Position numbers and translations under genes: made by a program. A stretch of 64,000 bases of DNA from Pseudomonadota bacterium (GTDB taxonomy: Bacteria; Pseudomonadota; Gammaproteobacteria; Burkholderiales; Thiobacillaceae): contig JAJZTS010000006.1 of the NCBI GenBank assembly GCA_021848725.1, forward strand, positions 1 to 64,000, written 5' to 3'. How positions within the stretch are numbered: position 1 is the stretch's first letter; the number at the start of each line of letters is the position of its first letter. Below are positions 1-8,760 of this stretch, piece by piece. Under the pieces are notes generated by a model. The model was not told the DNA's origin and made no database searches. It saw only the letters and a list, made by a program, of their open reading frames with translations.

Positions 1-2
1 AC

Positions 3-335
3 GGTACCGGCATTTTGATCTCCGATAGTGTGGCCAAGGCCATCGGCGACAAGTTGATGTTGCGCCACGTGGACACGGTGCGGGTCAAGGGCAAGCATCT
101 GGGCGTGCCGATCTACACGCCGTGCGACGATGTGCGGCTCAAGGCCATGAGCGAATCGGCCCTGGCCGCTTACCGCGAGGGCGACTGGGAGGCATGCCAA
201 GGCCGCTGGCAGGCGGTGGTCGAGGCCTACCCCGACGACCCGGTGGCCCATGCCTTTCTCGCCCGCTTGCAAAACATGCGTGAGGCGGGCTGGCCCAGTG
301 CTTGGGATGGCGTTACTACACTAGAAAGTAAATGA
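3..335 (+). CDS. Class III adenylate/guanylate cyclase, C-terminal fragment
   Basis: Only the last ~110 residues are inside the window and the frame is open to the left edge, so the gene is partial at its 5' end. The opening residues (GTGILISDSV) followed by a stretch ending DTVRVKGK and a VPIYTPC-like strand match the end of a class III nucleotide cyclase catalytic domain, where this part follows the nucleotide-binding core. After the domain comes a short helical tail (AAYREGDWEACQGRW, then AYPDDPVAHAFLARL) that reads like one TPR unit, common behind CHASE2-type cyclases. The catalytic metal residues lie outside the window, so activity cannot be judged. It would make cAMP or cGMP as a signal. 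Confidence 0.75.
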   Translation, partial: GTGILISDSVAKAIGDKLMLRHVDTVRVKGKHLGVPIYTPCDDVRLKAMSESALAAYREGDWEACQGRWQAVVEAYPDDPVAHAFLARLQNMREAGWPSAWDGVTTLESK

Positions 336-385
336 TTAAAGCGCTTGACTGTCGATGCTAGTTAAGCCAAGTGGGGTTGGGTAAC

Positions 386-417
386 AAAGGGAGGGAAGCC
401 CCCCCTTTTTATTTTTT
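386..417 (+). terminator. Probable rho-independent terminator of the cyclase gene
   Basis: An A/G-rich arm (AAAGGGAGGG) faces a run of seven C followed by a T-rich tract about 50 bases past the cyclase stop. One A:C mismatch weakens the stem, so the call is moderate. Confidence 0.45.
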
Positions 418-443
418 ATGGCTCATGCACAATTCTGGCTCGA

Positions 444-806
444 TTAACCGAGTTGAATAATGGAACAGTTACCAAGACTGTCTGTGAAATAGACAACGCC
501 ATTTATTACATCCAATCGAGGGCCCTGGACGCCAATAGATGTAGTTCCAATAAATCCGGTTATCAGATAAGGGGTGCCAAGTACGGTCGCTACAATTCCA
601 TTGCTCTGTGGTTGAAGCGTGGCGTTCGGATCAATTGCATGTAACGCCGCACTTAGATCAGAAAAAAACTGGATTGCGTTATTTAGTACAAGATTAATGG
701 TCGTCACAGCATAATTAATTCCGCCAACGTCCAATGCATGTGCATTATTGCCAAGCAGAGGAATGGTCAGCATCAACGACGTACGCAATATTTTTTGTAG
801 TTTCAT
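444..806 (-). CDS. Small exported protein of unknown function
   Basis: A 120-residue protein with a clear signal peptide: a KLQKILRT basic start, a hydrophobic LMLTIPLLG core and an AHA-L cleavage region near residue 24. The mature part is about 95 residues, rich in I, V, N and T, with only one Cys near the end. I do not recognise the family. The start is supported by an AAGGGAG ribosome site 7 bases upstream. Its base composition is clearly lower in GC than its neighbours, which hints at acquisition or relaxed constraint. It is transcribed divergently from the exported protein at 1069 and may share regulation with it. Confidence 0.55.
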   Translation of the reverse strand: MKLQKILRTSLMLTIPLLGNNAHALDVGGINYAVTTINLVLNNAIQFFSDLSAALHAIDPNATLQPQSNGIVATVLGTPYLITGFIGTTSIGVQGPRLDVINGVVYFTDSLGNCSIIQLG

Positions 807-900
807 ATAGAGCTCCCTTAATTAAGGTAATTAGGCTGAAAATTTAATTGTCGCTGCCGGCAAGATCAATTCTGCACTGCAGACAGCAGCAATTTTTATA

Positions 901-919
901 GCACATTTTTAAAATGTGC
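901..919. promoter_or_regulatory. Perfect 19-bp inverted repeat between two divergent exported-protein genes
   Basis: Arms GCACATTTT and AAAATGTGC meet around one central T. A T-rich stretch follows on the + side. It lies in the 262-base AT-rich gap between the divergent starts at 806 and 1069, so it could be a regulator site or a weak terminator; the position favours an operator. A perfect -10 hexamer TATAAT is at 1038-1043, just before the right-hand gene. Confidence 0.4.
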
Positions 920-1068
920 GAGATTTTTTGAAAATGAATAAGCGCGCATAGAAATGAAAGAGAGGGTTGAACTTGGGAAGCTTTTTGTAGGAAATAAATT
1001 TGTTTTGCTTGGGCTAAGATGATTTCTATGTCACCTATATAATCAAAATAGCCTAATAGGAGTGGGCG

Positions 1069-1860
1069 GTGACAACATATGTAATCTACTTATCTAGGCT
1101 TGTTTCTATCGCTTCGTTGATATTAGCGAGTGCTTTCGCTGCAGCAGGTAATATTTTCTTTGGCACCTCCGGCGGCGGCTTTGGCGCCGTCGGCAGTTTC
1201 AGCATCACCGGCAGCGCGACCGGCTCGCCGGACAAGCTGACGCTCAAGGCCAAGGTGCAGGTGGCTCCAGAAGATATTGGCAAGCAGGGTGCGATCTACG
1301 TCATTGCTGCGATGCCGGGCATGGTCTTTTTCCGGCAGCCCGACGGTGCTTGGGGCTATTGGGTCGCTGGCGTCTTCCCGGCCAACTTCCAAGGGACGCT
1401 GGGCAGCCATGACATCAACGTCGTTGAAAACTTCAATTTGAGCCTGTTGCCTGGGCTCGATTTCTATGTCGGTTATGGGACAAACCAGGCCGATATGCTG
1501 CTCAATCAAAAATACAGCAAGCTGTCTACGAATACCCAGCCGATTGTCTTGGATGGCGTTTGGGGAATGGTGTCGAGCACCGGCACCTTTTTCGACCTAC
1601 CGCCGCAATACATGGCGTTCGATGGGACCGATACGATGGCGGTCGTGAACAACAATGGCTGCGCGTTCGCGGCAAACTATGTCGCCAGCGGTAATGTCTT
1701 GTCGGTCACGGTTTTGTACAACAATGACAGCACGGCTTGCGGGCCGGACGATGCGCCCGGGGCGATGCATCGATTCGAATTCGCGCTCGGCCAGACCAAT
1801 CTGAGCCTGAAGGCCGGCGATGGCTCCACGGCCTTGTTTCAGAAGATTGTCATTCCATGA
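1069..1860 (+). CDS. Exported protein, unknown, with a META-like C-terminal region
   Basis: A 263-residue protein starting at GTG behind an AGGAG site. Residues 1-26 form a signal peptide (hydrophobic stretch ending AFAAAG). Residues ~45-160 resemble a repeat domain seen in many proteobacterial surface proteins, with a GKQGAIYVIA strand, an aromatic WGYW stretch and a closing FYVGYGTNQADML motif. Residues ~165-263 look like a META/HslJ-type fold: a single GVWGM strand, then a GCAFAANY segment and a second Cys. The family assignment is inference from motif shape. It sits directly before pilU but about 100 bases away, so a shared function is uncertain. Confidence 0.6.
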   Translation: MTTYVIYLSRLVSIASLILASAFAAAGNIFFGTSGGGFGAVGSFSITGSATGSPDKLTLKAKVQVAPEDIGKQGAIYVIAAMPGMVFFRQPDGAWGYWVAGVFPANFQGTLGSHDINVVENFNLSLLPGLDFYVGYGTNQADMLLNQKYSKLSTNTQPIVLDGVWGMVSSTGTFFDLPPQYMAFDGTDTMAVVNNNGCAFAANYVASGNVLSVTVLYNNDSTACGPDDAPGAMHRFEFALGQTNLSLKAGDGSTALFQKIVIP

Positions 1861-1962
1861 TCGGCGCCTTCCTGATGCAAGGGCCTGGGTGGACAAGGCC
1901 GGCTTGGCTGGCGTATTTTTCAGAGCACGGGCGCCATCGGCGCGAGCAAGCATGAGGGCGTG

Positions 1963-3093
1963 ATGAAGACCGATAGCCAGTATTTCAAATTCGTCTCCGG
2001 CCTGTTGAAGCTGATGGTGGACAAGGGCGGCTCCGACTTGTTCGTCACCGTCGGCGCACCGCCGTCGATCAAGCTGCATGGCGAGATGACGCCGGTGAAC
2101 AACACGCCGGTCACCCGCGAGCAGGCCGAGGAACTGGTTGCCTCGGTGATGAACGACAAGCAGCGCCAGGAATTCCAGGAAACGCACGAATGCAACTGGG
2201 CGATCAGCCTGGAGGGCATCGGCCGGTTCCGGATGAACGCCTATGTCCAGCGCGGCATGCCGGGCATGGTCTGCCGCACCATCAACACCACGATCCCGAG
2301 CTTCGACAGCCTGGGCCTGCCGCCGGTGCTGAAGGACGTGATGATGGAAAAGCGCGGCCTGGTCTTGATGGTGGGCGGCACCGGCTCGGGCAAGTCGACC
2401 AGCCTGGCGGCGATGCTCGACCACCGCAACATCAACTCCAAGGGCCACATCATCTCGGTCGAGGACCCGATCGAATTCGTTCACCCGCACAAGGGTTGCC
2501 TGGTCATGCAGCGCGAGGTCGGGGTCGATACCGAGAGCTGGTTCGCCGCGCTGAAGAACACCCTGCGCCAGGCGCCGGACGTGATCCTGATCGGCGAGAT
2601 CCGCGACCGCGACACCATGGACTATGCGATCGCCTTCGCCGAAACCGGTCACCTGTGCCTGGCCACCCTGCACGCCAACAACTCGAACCAAGCGCTCGAC
2701 CGGATCATCAACTTCTTCCCGCCCGACCGGCGCGACCAGTTGCTGATGGACCTGTCGCTCAACCTCAAGGCCTTGGTCTCGCAGCGGCTGATCCCGAAGA
2801 AGGGCGGCGGCCGGGTGCCGGCGGTGGAGATCTTGATCAACTCGCCCTTGATCTCCGACCTGATCCTCAAGGGCGAGGTGCACGACATCAAGCCGATCAT
2901 GGCCAAGTCGCGCGACCACGGCATGCAGACCTTCGACCAGGCCCTGTTCGACCTGGCCATGGCCGGCCAGATCGAGCGCGAGACCGCATTGCGCTATGCC
3001 GATTCGTACAACGAGCTGCGCCTGATGTTCAAGCTGCACGGCGGTGGCGACGGCGACGAGGACGACAAGACCAAAGATCTGTCCATCGTTTAA
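1963..3093 (+). CDS. pilU: Type IV pilus retraction ATPase PilU
   Basis: A 376-residue PilT/PilU-family hexameric ATPase that helps power pilus retraction and twitching. Visible motifs are the Walker A GGTGSGKST at ~132-140, the Asp box region ISVEDPIEF, a Walker B stretch VILIGEIRD, and the His box ATLHANNSNQALDRI. PilU rather than PilT is indicated by the length, the acidic DGDEDD tail and the absence of the PilT C-terminal AIRNLIRE motif. A GTG at 1960 is possible, but the GAGGG ribosome site fits the ATG at 1963 better. pilT is not adjacent, unlike in many relatives. Confidence 0.92.
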   Translation: MKTDSQYFKFVSGLLKLMVDKGGSDLFVTVGAPPSIKLHGEMTPVNNTPVTREQAEELVASVMNDKQRQEFQETHECNWAISLEGIGRFRMNAYVQRGMPGMVCRTINTTIPSFDSLGLPPVLKDVMMEKRGLVLMVGGTGSGKSTSLAAMLDHRNINSKGHIISVEDPIEFVHPHKGCLVMQREVGVDTESWFAALKNTLRQAPDVILIGEIRDRDTMDYAIAFAETGHLCLATLHANNSNQALDRIINFFPPDRRDQLLMDLSLNLKALVSQRLIPKKGGGRVPAVEILINSPLISDLILKGEVHDIKPIMAKSRDHGMQTFDQALFDLAMAGQIERETALRYADSYNELRLMFKLHGGGDGDEDDKTKDLSIV

Positions 3094-3185
3094 GCGGATA
3101 ACCCTGGGCGGGCTGAGGTTGACCCCTTCCAGGCCGGCGCGCAGAATAGCCGGCCCCATACCCCGCCTATCACGGAGATTGCAAA

Positions 3186-3467
3186 GTGGACGAGGCTGAA
3201 CTGACCAAAGAGCAGCAGATTTTGCGCGCGATGCGCAAGACGCTGGGCTCCATCGTGAAGGATACGGCGCCGCGCGACGGCATGGACAGCCCCCTGTCCT
3301 CGGCGACGGTGGAGAACATCCGCATGTGTTTTAGCTTGATCGCGGCGCGCGAGGCCGAATTGGCCGAGGCCCTCGGCTTGTCGCGCAATGAGCGGCCGTT
3401 CTATTCCGACGAGGAGCAGGACGCCAAGGTGCTGCAATTCGCACCAACCGGCAACAAACCGAACTGA
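3186..3467 (+). CDS. Conserved small protein of unknown function
   Basis: A 93-residue soluble, helical, acidic protein starting at GTG behind a GGAG site. It opens with an ELTKEQQILRAMRKTL helix and carries a central AREAELAEALGLS helix. I have seen similar short proteins in betaproteobacteria, sometimes labelled as segregation-related, but I see no motif that would prove it. The stop codon overlaps the start of the next gene (ATGA-type), so the two are translationally coupled and probably act together. Confidence 0.6.
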   Translation: MDEAELTKEQQILRAMRKTLGSIVKDTAPRDGMDSPLSSATVENIRMCFSLIAAREAELAEALGLSRNERPFYSDEEQDAKVLQFAPTGNKPN

Positions 3468-3721
3468 TGGCCGAGTCCATCGCCAGCTTGGTATCGGATG
3501 CCGCTGGTCAGGTGGTCAAGACCAATTATGTCGTAATCTATGCCCCCCAAGTGCGTAACCGTAAGCGCTTTCCGGAAGGCGTGGTGACCGTATATGAATC
3601 GGAGGCCGCCGCCCTGGCGGCCGCCAAGCCCGAGGCGGGCTACCATGCGGCCATCGCCTCCGGCCCTTCCCGCTCTTCCGAAGGGTTCCGCCTGTTTTAT
3701 CTCGTACGTTGGCTCAACTGA
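3467..3721 (+). CDS. Conserved small protein of unknown function, coupled to the upstream gene
   Basis: An 84-residue protein whose ATG shares one base with the preceding stop. It has a mixed strand/helix pattern: a YVVIYAPQVR strand, a VVTVYESEAAALAA segment and an aromatic end FRLFYLVRWLN. There is no signal peptide, membrane segment or cysteine. It appears to be a conserved companion of the upstream 93-residue protein; function unknown. Confidence 0.55.
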   Translation: MAESIASLVSDAAGQVVKTNYVVIYAPQVRNRKRFPEGVVTVYESEAAALAAAKPEAGYHAAIASGPSRSSEGFRLFYLVRWLN

Positions 3722-3728
3722 GCCAGTC

Positions 3729-4277
3729 CTAGCCAGGCAGGCCGAAGCGCTCCAACCAGAGCAGACCCATCACCGTCTTGCCTTCGCAGATGCGGCCATC
3801 GCGTACCATTTCCAGCGCTTCGCTCATCGGTAGCCTGAGGATTTCCAAGAACTCGTCGTGGTCGGGATTGTCGCCGACGTGTTTAAGGCCGGTCGCCCGA
3901 TAGAACACCAGCCGTTCGTCCGAATAGCCGATGCAGGGATAGAACGTTGCCATGTAATGCCAAGCCTCGGCGGCATAACCGGTCTCTTCCAACAGTTCGC
4001 GTTGGGCGCAGTCCAGCTCGCTCTCGTTCGGGTCGAATTTGCCGGCCGGCAGTTCCAGGAAGTCGCGACGTAGGGGATAGCGGTGCTGGCGTTCCAGCAG
4101 GATGTCGCCATTGTCGAACACCGGCACGATCACGGCGGCACCGGGGTGGATCAGGTATTCCCGGCTGGATTCCTTGCCGTTGGGCAGTTGCACCCGGTCG
4201 AGTTTGGCATGTAGCAACCGGCCTTGATAGACGGTCTCGGAATGCAAGGTGTGTTCGGTCAAATCGGCCTGGGCCAT
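3729..4277 (-). CDS. nudF: Nudix hydrolase, ADP-ribose pyrophosphatase type
   Basis: A 182-residue Nudix enzyme. The Nudix box runs from G79 to Y101 with the RELLEETGY core (R93, E94, E97, E98), the metal-binding helix. The LELPAGK entry and the FYPCIGYSDE loop after the box are typical of ADP-ribose/sugar-nucleotide pyrophosphatases, which cut ADP-ribose to AMP and ribose 5-phosphate. The frame is open further upstream, but the ATG at 4277 has a GGAG site and the 182-residue length fits the family. The substrate is inferred from family resemblance. Confidence 0.85.
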   Translation of the reverse strand: MAQADLTEHTLHSETVYQGRLLHAKLDRVQLPNGKESSREYLIHPGAAVIVPVFDNGDILLERQHRYPLRRDFLELPAGKFDPNESELDCAQRELLEETGYAAEAWHYMATFYPCIGYSDERLVFYRATGLKHVGDNPDHDEFLEILRLPMSEALEMVRDGRICEGKTVMGLLWLERFGLPG

Positions 4278-4288
4278 GTCATCGCTCC

Positions 4289-4325
4289 AAAAGAACAGGC
4301 CGCAGCGGCGAGCCGGTGCGGCCTG
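4289..4325 (-). terminator. Terminator of the ompA-like gene
   Basis: Nine-base arms CAGGCCGCA/TGCGGCCTG enclose a 12-base loop, followed on the minus strand by TTCTTTT. It sits just after the ompA-like stop and runs into the leader of the Nudix gene, whose ribosome site begins right behind it. Confidence 0.6.
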
Positions 4326-4344
4326 TGTGGCTGGCAATGCGCGA

Positions 4345-5343
4345 TTATTTCACATGCAGCTCGACGCGGCGGTTCTTGGCGCGGCCCTCGCGCGTGGCAT
4401 TGCTGAAGGCCGGCTTGGTTTCGCCGTAGCCCCGGCTGGCCAGCCGTTCGGCGGCAATGCCGTGGGCAACGAAGAAATCGTAGACCGATTTGGCGCGCCG
4501 CTCGGACAGGCCTTGGTTGTAGGCCTCGGTGCCGATGTTGCAGGTGTGGCCGACGACGTCGACGTTGATGTCAGTGCGGCGCTTGAGCGCGGCGACGGCA
4601 TCGTTCAGGATTGCAATGGCATCGGGGCGCAATTTGGCCGAATCGAACTCAAAGTTGACGCCGTGCAGGATGACAATCACGTCACCCGGTTTGGCCGTGT
4701 CCAGCGCGTTGGTCGGTTGGGCCTTGGCCGGTTCTGCCGCGGGGGCAGGGGCGGCGGCCGGGGTTGCAGCGGGGGCAGGGGCGGCGGCGGGCTGCGGTTT
4801 AGGCTCGGCCTTTTGGCCCAGGGCGATCTGCAGACCGACGTTGACCAGCCAGTCGCCGAAGCCGCCGCCATTGACGCCGGTCAGATTATTGTCGTTCCAC
4901 CGGTAGCGGGCATCGGCGCGCAGGGACAGGCTGTCGTTCAATTGCTTGAGGAAGCCTAAGCCAAGATTGGCCATGAGGCTGTTGTCGGAATCGCCCGGAA
5001 TCTTGCTACGCAGGTAGCCCAGGCCCATCACCGCATACGGCGCAAAGTCGGCATCGCGCTTGAAGAAACGCAGGGCATCCAGGCCTAGACTGTATTGGTC
5101 GTAACTGCCGCCGGCATTGCGGTCCATCGTGTTGTAGCGGGCGCCGAGCTCAAGGTTCCAGTTTTCGTCGAGCACCTTGCCGGCGCCCAGGCCCAGGCCC
5201 CAGCCGTTGTCGGCCTTGCGATCGCCGTCCGGTGAGATATAGCCGATGGAGGGCACTAAATAATATTGATCATCGCCGGCGTGGGCCAACACGCTGGCGC
5301 TGAGGCCTAAGGCGGCCAGTAGCGTTAAGGGTTTCATACGCAT
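4345..5343 (-). CDS. OmpA-family outer membrane protein
   Basis: A 332-residue porin-like protein. Residues 1-22 are a signal peptide ending AHA. Residues ~25-175 form an eight-strand-type beta barrel (YYLVPSIGY, WGLGLGAG and LELGARY strands). Residues ~180-212 are a Pro/Ala linker. Residues ~222-332 are the OmpA C-terminal peptidoglycan-binding domain with NFEFDSAKL, the VVGHTCNIGTEAYNQGLSERRA stretch and a RVELHV end. The usual VxGHTDxxG motif has Cys in place of Asp (GHTCNIG), a small departure. An AGGAGA site supports the start. It would anchor the outer membrane to the wall. Confidence 0.9.
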   Translation of the reverse strand: MRMKPLTLLAALGLSASVLAHAGDDQYYLVPSIGYISPDGDRKADNGWGLGLGAGKVLDENWNLELGARYNTMDRNAGGSYDQYSLGLDALRFFKRDADFAPYAVMGLGYLRSKIPGDSDNSLMANLGLGFLKQLNDSLSLRADARYRWNDNNLTGVNGGGFGDWLVNVGLQIALGQKAEPKPQPAAAPAPAATPAAAPAPAAEPAKAQPTNALDTAKPGDVIVILHGVNFEFDSAKLRPDAIAILNDAVAALKRRTDINVDVVGHTCNIGTEAYNQGLSERRAKSVYDFFVAHGIAAERLASRGYGETKPAFSNATREGRAKNRRVELHVK

Positions 5344-5379
5344 CGCGTTTCTCCTGAGAAAGGTATAGGCAATATAGCC

Positions 5380-5799
5380 TTATTTTTTGAGGGCATCGCG
5401 AATTTCGCGCAGCAACAGGATGTCTTCCGGGGGCGGCGGCGGGGTTGCCGGTGCCGCCGGTTCTTCGCGTTTGAGCCGGTTGATGGCCTTGATGGCGACG
5501 AAGATGGCCAAGGCGACGATGGTGAAGTCGACCAGGGTATTGATGAAGGCGCCATACTTGATCAGCGGGGCACCGGCCTTTTCCGCCAATTCCAGGGTGT
5601 CGTAGGTCTTGTCGCCCAGGTTGATATAGAGCTGCTTGAAATCGACTTCGCCCAGCAGCTTGCCCAAGGGCGGCATGATGATGTCCTTGACCAGGGAATC
5701 GACGATCTTGCCGAAGGCACCGCCGATGATGACGCCGACCGCGAGGTCGATCACATTGCCGCGCATGGCGAATGCCTTGAATTCTTGGACGAATGACAT
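5380..5799 (-). CDS. mscL: Large-conductance mechanosensitive channel MscL
   Basis: A 139-residue inner-membrane channel that opens under high membrane tension to release solutes. It shows the conserved N-terminal [28 protein letters not shown] (amphipathic helix plus pore-lining TM1), a periplasmic loop, TM2 ([19 protein letters not shown]) and a C-terminal helix. A poly-proline stretch (PPPPPE) separates TM2 from the last helix. The start with the GGAGGAG site was preferred over an upstream in-frame ATG. Confidence 0.95.
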   Translation of the reverse strand: MSFVQEFKAFAMRGNVIDLAVGVIIGGAFGKIVDSLVKDIIMPPLGKLLGEVDFKQLYINLGDKTYDTLELAEKAGAPLIKYGAFINTLVDFTIVALAIFVAIKAINRLKREEPAAPATPPPPPEDILLLREIRDALKK

Positions 5800-5860
5800 C
5801 GGGGGCTCCTCCTGATTCATCATTGGGTGGTCTGATTCTGCCACCGCGGCCTGGGGCGGG

Positions 5861-6478
5861 CTAGCGTCGGCGGAAACGGTAGTAGAGAAAGGGCTGGCGG
5901 GTACCGCTCGGGGTCAGGTGCTGTTCGGCGCTGGTTTCGATCAGCCGGAATTTTGCGCCCAGGGTCTCGGCCAGCGCTTCGGCGCTGTAGCGCACCACCG
6001 GCAGGTTACTGCAGCGGTCGGGGCCGTCGGGCGCGAAGGCGGCGAGGATGGCTTGGCCTTGCGGGGCGAGATAGCGGTCGAGCTGGTTGACATAGGCGGC
6101 CCGGTCGGCCGCCTCGGTGAGGAAATGGAATACGGCACGGTCGTGCCAGATGTCCACCTCATGCGTCAGCGTGAAATCGGTGGCATCGGCCTCGACCCAT
6201 TCGATCTTGCCGGCTTGCGGGCCGAGCCGGGCCTGAACGTATTTCAGGGCCGGGGCGGAGATGTCGAGTACGCTGAGCTGGCGATAGCCGCGCTCGAGCA
6301 AGGCATCGACCAGGCGGGAAGCACCGCCGCCGACATCGAGGATGCGGGCGTCGAGCCCCAGGCCGGTTGCCTCGATCAGCGCAAGGGAGCGTTCGGGGAT
6401 GGCCTGATACCAGCCGACCTCCTCGGGCCGCCTATCGTGGTAAACCTTGTCCCAGTGTGCCTTGCGTGCGGGTTCCAT
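5861..6478 (-). CDS. Class I SAM-dependent methyltransferase
   Basis: A 205-residue Rossmann-fold methyltransferase. The SAM-binding motif I is [16 protein letters not shown] (~46-61), motif II is [11 protein letters not shown], and a [10 protein letters not shown] motif follows near residue 112. This set is typical of the small DUF-style methyltransferases with a WHDR signature found next to unrelated genes. The substrate is unknown. It follows nadA by 6 bases on the same strand and is probably cotranscribed with it. Confidence 0.8.
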   Translation of the reverse strand: MEPARKAHWDKVYHDRRPEEVGWYQAIPERSLALIEATGLGLDARILDVGGGASRLVDALLERGYRQLSVLDISAPALKYVQARLGPQAGKIEWVEADATDFTLTHEVDIWHDRAVFHFLTEAADRAAYVNQLDRYLAPQGQAILAAFAPDGPDRCSNLPVVRYSAEALAETLGAKFRLIETSAEQHLTPSGTRQPFLYYRFRRR

Positions 6479-6484
6479 GCCGAA

Positions 6485-7561
6485 TCAGTCGCCGCTCTTG
6501 CCGCGGATATTGATACCGGCTTGGCCGGCGAATTCCAGCATGCGGTTGATCGAACGCACCGCCTTGGCGCCGATCTCGGCCGGCACCTGGATCTCGTTGT
6601 GGCCGGTGGTCAGCGTTTGTTCCAGCCGGCTCAGCCAGTTCATCGCCATCCACGGGCAATGGGCGCAGGAGATGCAGGTGGCGCCGCGGCCGCCGCTGGG
6701 CGCTTCCAAGAGCCGCTTGCCGGGCGCCACTTCGTGCATCTTGTGGAAGATGCCGATGTCGGTGGCGACGATGAAGCTGGGGTTGGGCAACTGCTGCACC
6801 GCGCGGATCAGTTGGGTGGTCGAGCCGACCACGTCGGCCAGCGCGATCACCTCGGCCGGCGATTCCGGATGGACCAGGATGGCGGCCTCGGGGTGCTGGG
6901 CCTTGAGTTCGCGGATGCCGTCGGCCTTGAACTTCTCGTGCACCACGCAAGAGCCCTGCCACAAGACCATGTCGGCGCCGGTGGTCTTCTGCACGTAGTC
7001 GCCGAGATAACGGTCGGGCGCCCAGATGATCTTCTCGCCGCGGTCCTTCAAGTGTTGCACTACCGGCACTGCGATGCTGGAGGTCACCATCCAGTCGGCC
7101 CGGGCCTTCACCGCGGCCGAGGTGTTGGCGTAGACCACCACGGTGCGGTCCGGGTGCCGGTCGCAGAAGGCGGCGAATTCGTCGGCCGGGCAGGACAGGT
7201 CGAGCGAGCACTCGGCGCGCAGGTCTGGCATCAGCACCCGCTTTTCTGGGTTCAGGATCTTGGCCGTCTCGCCCATGAAACGCACACCGGCGACGATGAT
7301 GGTCTTGGCCTTGGCGGCGTGGCCGAAGCGGGCCATCTCCAGCGAGTCGGAGACACAACCACCGGTCTCGATCGCCAGGTCCTGCACTTCGCCGGCGGTG
7401 TAGTAGTGCGCGACCAGCACCGCGTCCTGTTCCCGCATCAGTTGTTTGATGCGGTCCTTCAGCGCGTCGCGTTGCTCGGGTGTGAGCTGTTCCTCGTCGA
7501 TCGGCGGGACATCGGTGACGGCGCGCGCGGGCGGCGGAACGAGGGTTTGGCTGGGAGTCAT
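6485..7561 (-). CDS. nadA: Quinolinate synthase NadA
   Basis: A 358-residue [4Fe-4S] enzyme that condenses iminoaspartate and dihydroxyacetone phosphate to quinolinate in NAD synthesis. Three internally similar segments are visible, with [16 protein letters not shown] at ~48-63. The likely cluster ligands are C118, C205 and C302 (in [10 protein letters not shown]), which match the spacing of C113, C200 and C297 in E. coli. nadB and nadC are not nearby. Confidence 0.95.
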   Translation of the reverse strand: MTPSQTLVPPPARAVTDVPPIDEEQLTPEQRDALKDRIKQLMREQDAVLVAHYYTAGEVQDLAIETGGCVSDSLEMARFGHAAKAKTIIVAGVRFMGETAKILNPEKRVLMPDLRAECSLDLSCPADEFAAFCDRHPDRTVVVYANTSAAVKARADWMVTSSIAVPVVQHLKDRGEKIIWAPDRYLGDYVQKTTGADMVLWQGSCVVHEKFKADGIRELKAQHPEAAILVHPESPAEVIALADVVGSTTQLIRAVQQLPNPSFIVATDIGIFHKMHEVAPGKRLLEAPSGGRGATCISCAHCPWMAMNWLSRLEQTLTTGHNEIQVPAEIGAKAVRSINRMLEFAGQAGINIRGKSGD

Positions 7562-7609
7562 GGCTGTGGGTGGCGAACTGGGTGCTAGGGTTGGAAATAA
7601 TAGCTTTTT

Positions 7610-7637
7610 TTGGCCATGGCGCGGGCTGGCATAAAAT
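7610..7637 (+). promoter_or_regulatory. Candidate hda promoter
   Basis: TTGGCC and TAAAAT are separated by 16 bases. The expected transcription start would fall at or near the hda ATG (7644), and no ribosome site precedes that ATG, so the transcript may be leaderless. Confidence 0.35.
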
Positions 7638-7643
7638 AACGCT

Positions 7644-8303
7644 ATGCGTCAGCTCATCCTCGACATCCGCCCCGATGCCCCGCCTCGTTTCGATAACTTC
7701 CTCGCCGGCCGCAATGCCGAGGCGGTGGCCGCTTTGCGTGCGTTGGCCAGCGGTACGGCCAGCGAGGCCTTGATCTATGTTTGGGGCGAGCCGGGAAGTG
7801 GCAAGAGCCACTTGCTGCAGGCCTGCGTAGCGGCTGCGCTGGAACAGGGAAAATCGGCACGCTATGTCGCGCCCGGCGCCAGCTTGCCCGAGGCATTGCC
7901 GGTCTTGCTCGCGGTCGATGCCGTCGATGTGCTCTCGCCCGAGGCGCAGGTGGCGCTATTCAACCTGATCAACCGGGCCCGTGAGGGTGAAGGGTGCATC
8001 GTGGCCGCCGGCGCGCGGGCACCGGCGCAATTGCCCTTGCGGCCCGATCTGACGACGCGGCTAGGTTGGGGTTTGGTGTTCGCCTTGACCGGCTTGGATC
8101 AAGCGGAGCGGACCGCTGCGCTGCAGGCGCGCGCGGCCGCCCGTGGCTTGCAGTTGCCGAGCGAGGTGATGAGCTATCTGTTGACCCATTGCCGGCGTGA
8201 TCTACCGGGCCTGCTGGCCACGGTCGATGCGCTGGACGAATATTCCCTGAGCCGGAAGCGGCCGGTGACCCTGCCGCTGCTGCGCGAGATGCTGCAGGGC
8301 TGA
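7644..8303 (+). CDS. hda: DnaA regulatory inactivator Hda
   Basis: A 219-residue DnaA-like AAA+ protein without the DNA-binding domain IV. The [20 protein letters not shown] start holds the clamp-binding QL-type motif, and Walker A is GEPGSGKSH (48-56). The Walker B region is shortened to [11 protein letters not shown]. The family acts with the sliding clamp to promote ATP hydrolysis by DnaA after initiation. It starts 82 bases from nadA in a divergent arrangement and ends right against the thioredoxin gene on the other strand. Confidence 0.85.
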   Translation: MRQLILDIRPDAPPRFDNFLAGRNAEAVAALRALASGTASEALIYVWGEPGSGKSHLLQACVAAALEQGKSARYVAPGASLPEALPVLLAVDAVDVLSPEAQVALFNLINRAREGEGCIVAAGARAPAQLPLRPDLTTRLGWGLVFALTGLDQAERTAALQARAAARGLQLPSEVMSYLLTHCRRDLPGLLATVDALDEYSLSRKRPVTLPLLREMLQG

Positions 8304-8675
8304 TCAGCCCTCGGCCTGGGCTTCCTTGGCGATCTCTTCGTGCACCTTGGCCATGTCCACTTCGCGGGCGCGGCTCAATAGGTCATCGAAGGCACCGGCC
8401 GGCAGCGCGCCGGCTTGGGAGTAGATGATGACTTTTTCGCGGAAGATCATCAGGGTCGGGATGGAGCGAATCTGGAAATGAGCGGCCAAGGCTTGCTGTT
8501 CTTCGGTGTTGATCTTGGCGAAGGTGATGTCGGCATATTTTTCCGCGGCGGCCTCGAACACCGGAGCAAAGCCGCGGCACGGGCCGCACCAGGGCGCCCA
8601 AAAGTCGAGCACGACGAAGTCGTTGGCGAGGATGGTGTCTTCGAAATTTTCTTCGTTCAATTCCAGGACGGCCAT
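8304..8675 (-). CDS. Thioredoxin-family protein with a CGPC active site
   Basis: A 123-residue cytoplasmic thioredoxin. It has the classic FWAPWCGPC motif (C30, C33), a later RSIPTLMIF cis-Pro loop and no signal peptide. Compared with E. coli TrxA it has a C-terminal extension of about 18 residues (EVDMAKVHEEIAKEAQAEG). The start chosen has a GGAG site; the frame is open upstream. It may be the general thioredoxin or a paralogue; sequence alone cannot tell. Confidence 0.85.
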   Translation of the reverse strand: MAVLELNEENFEDTILANDFVVLDFWAPWCGPCRGFAPVFEAAAEKYADITFAKINTEEQQALAAHFQIRSIPTLMIFREKVIIYSQAGALPAGAFDDLLSRAREVDMAKVHEEIAKEAQAEG

Positions 8676-8760
8676 GGGATGCTCCGGCGGTTGGCTAATC
8701 GGGCCGGCAAACATATCATGATTCATGGGCGCTAACCATGAGCCGTGAGAGGAGAGGGGT

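Noticed and set aside
1597-3159. A 520-residue minus-strand open frame over pilU
   Set aside because: Shadow of pilU; composition dominated by Val, Arg and His with no recognisable fold.
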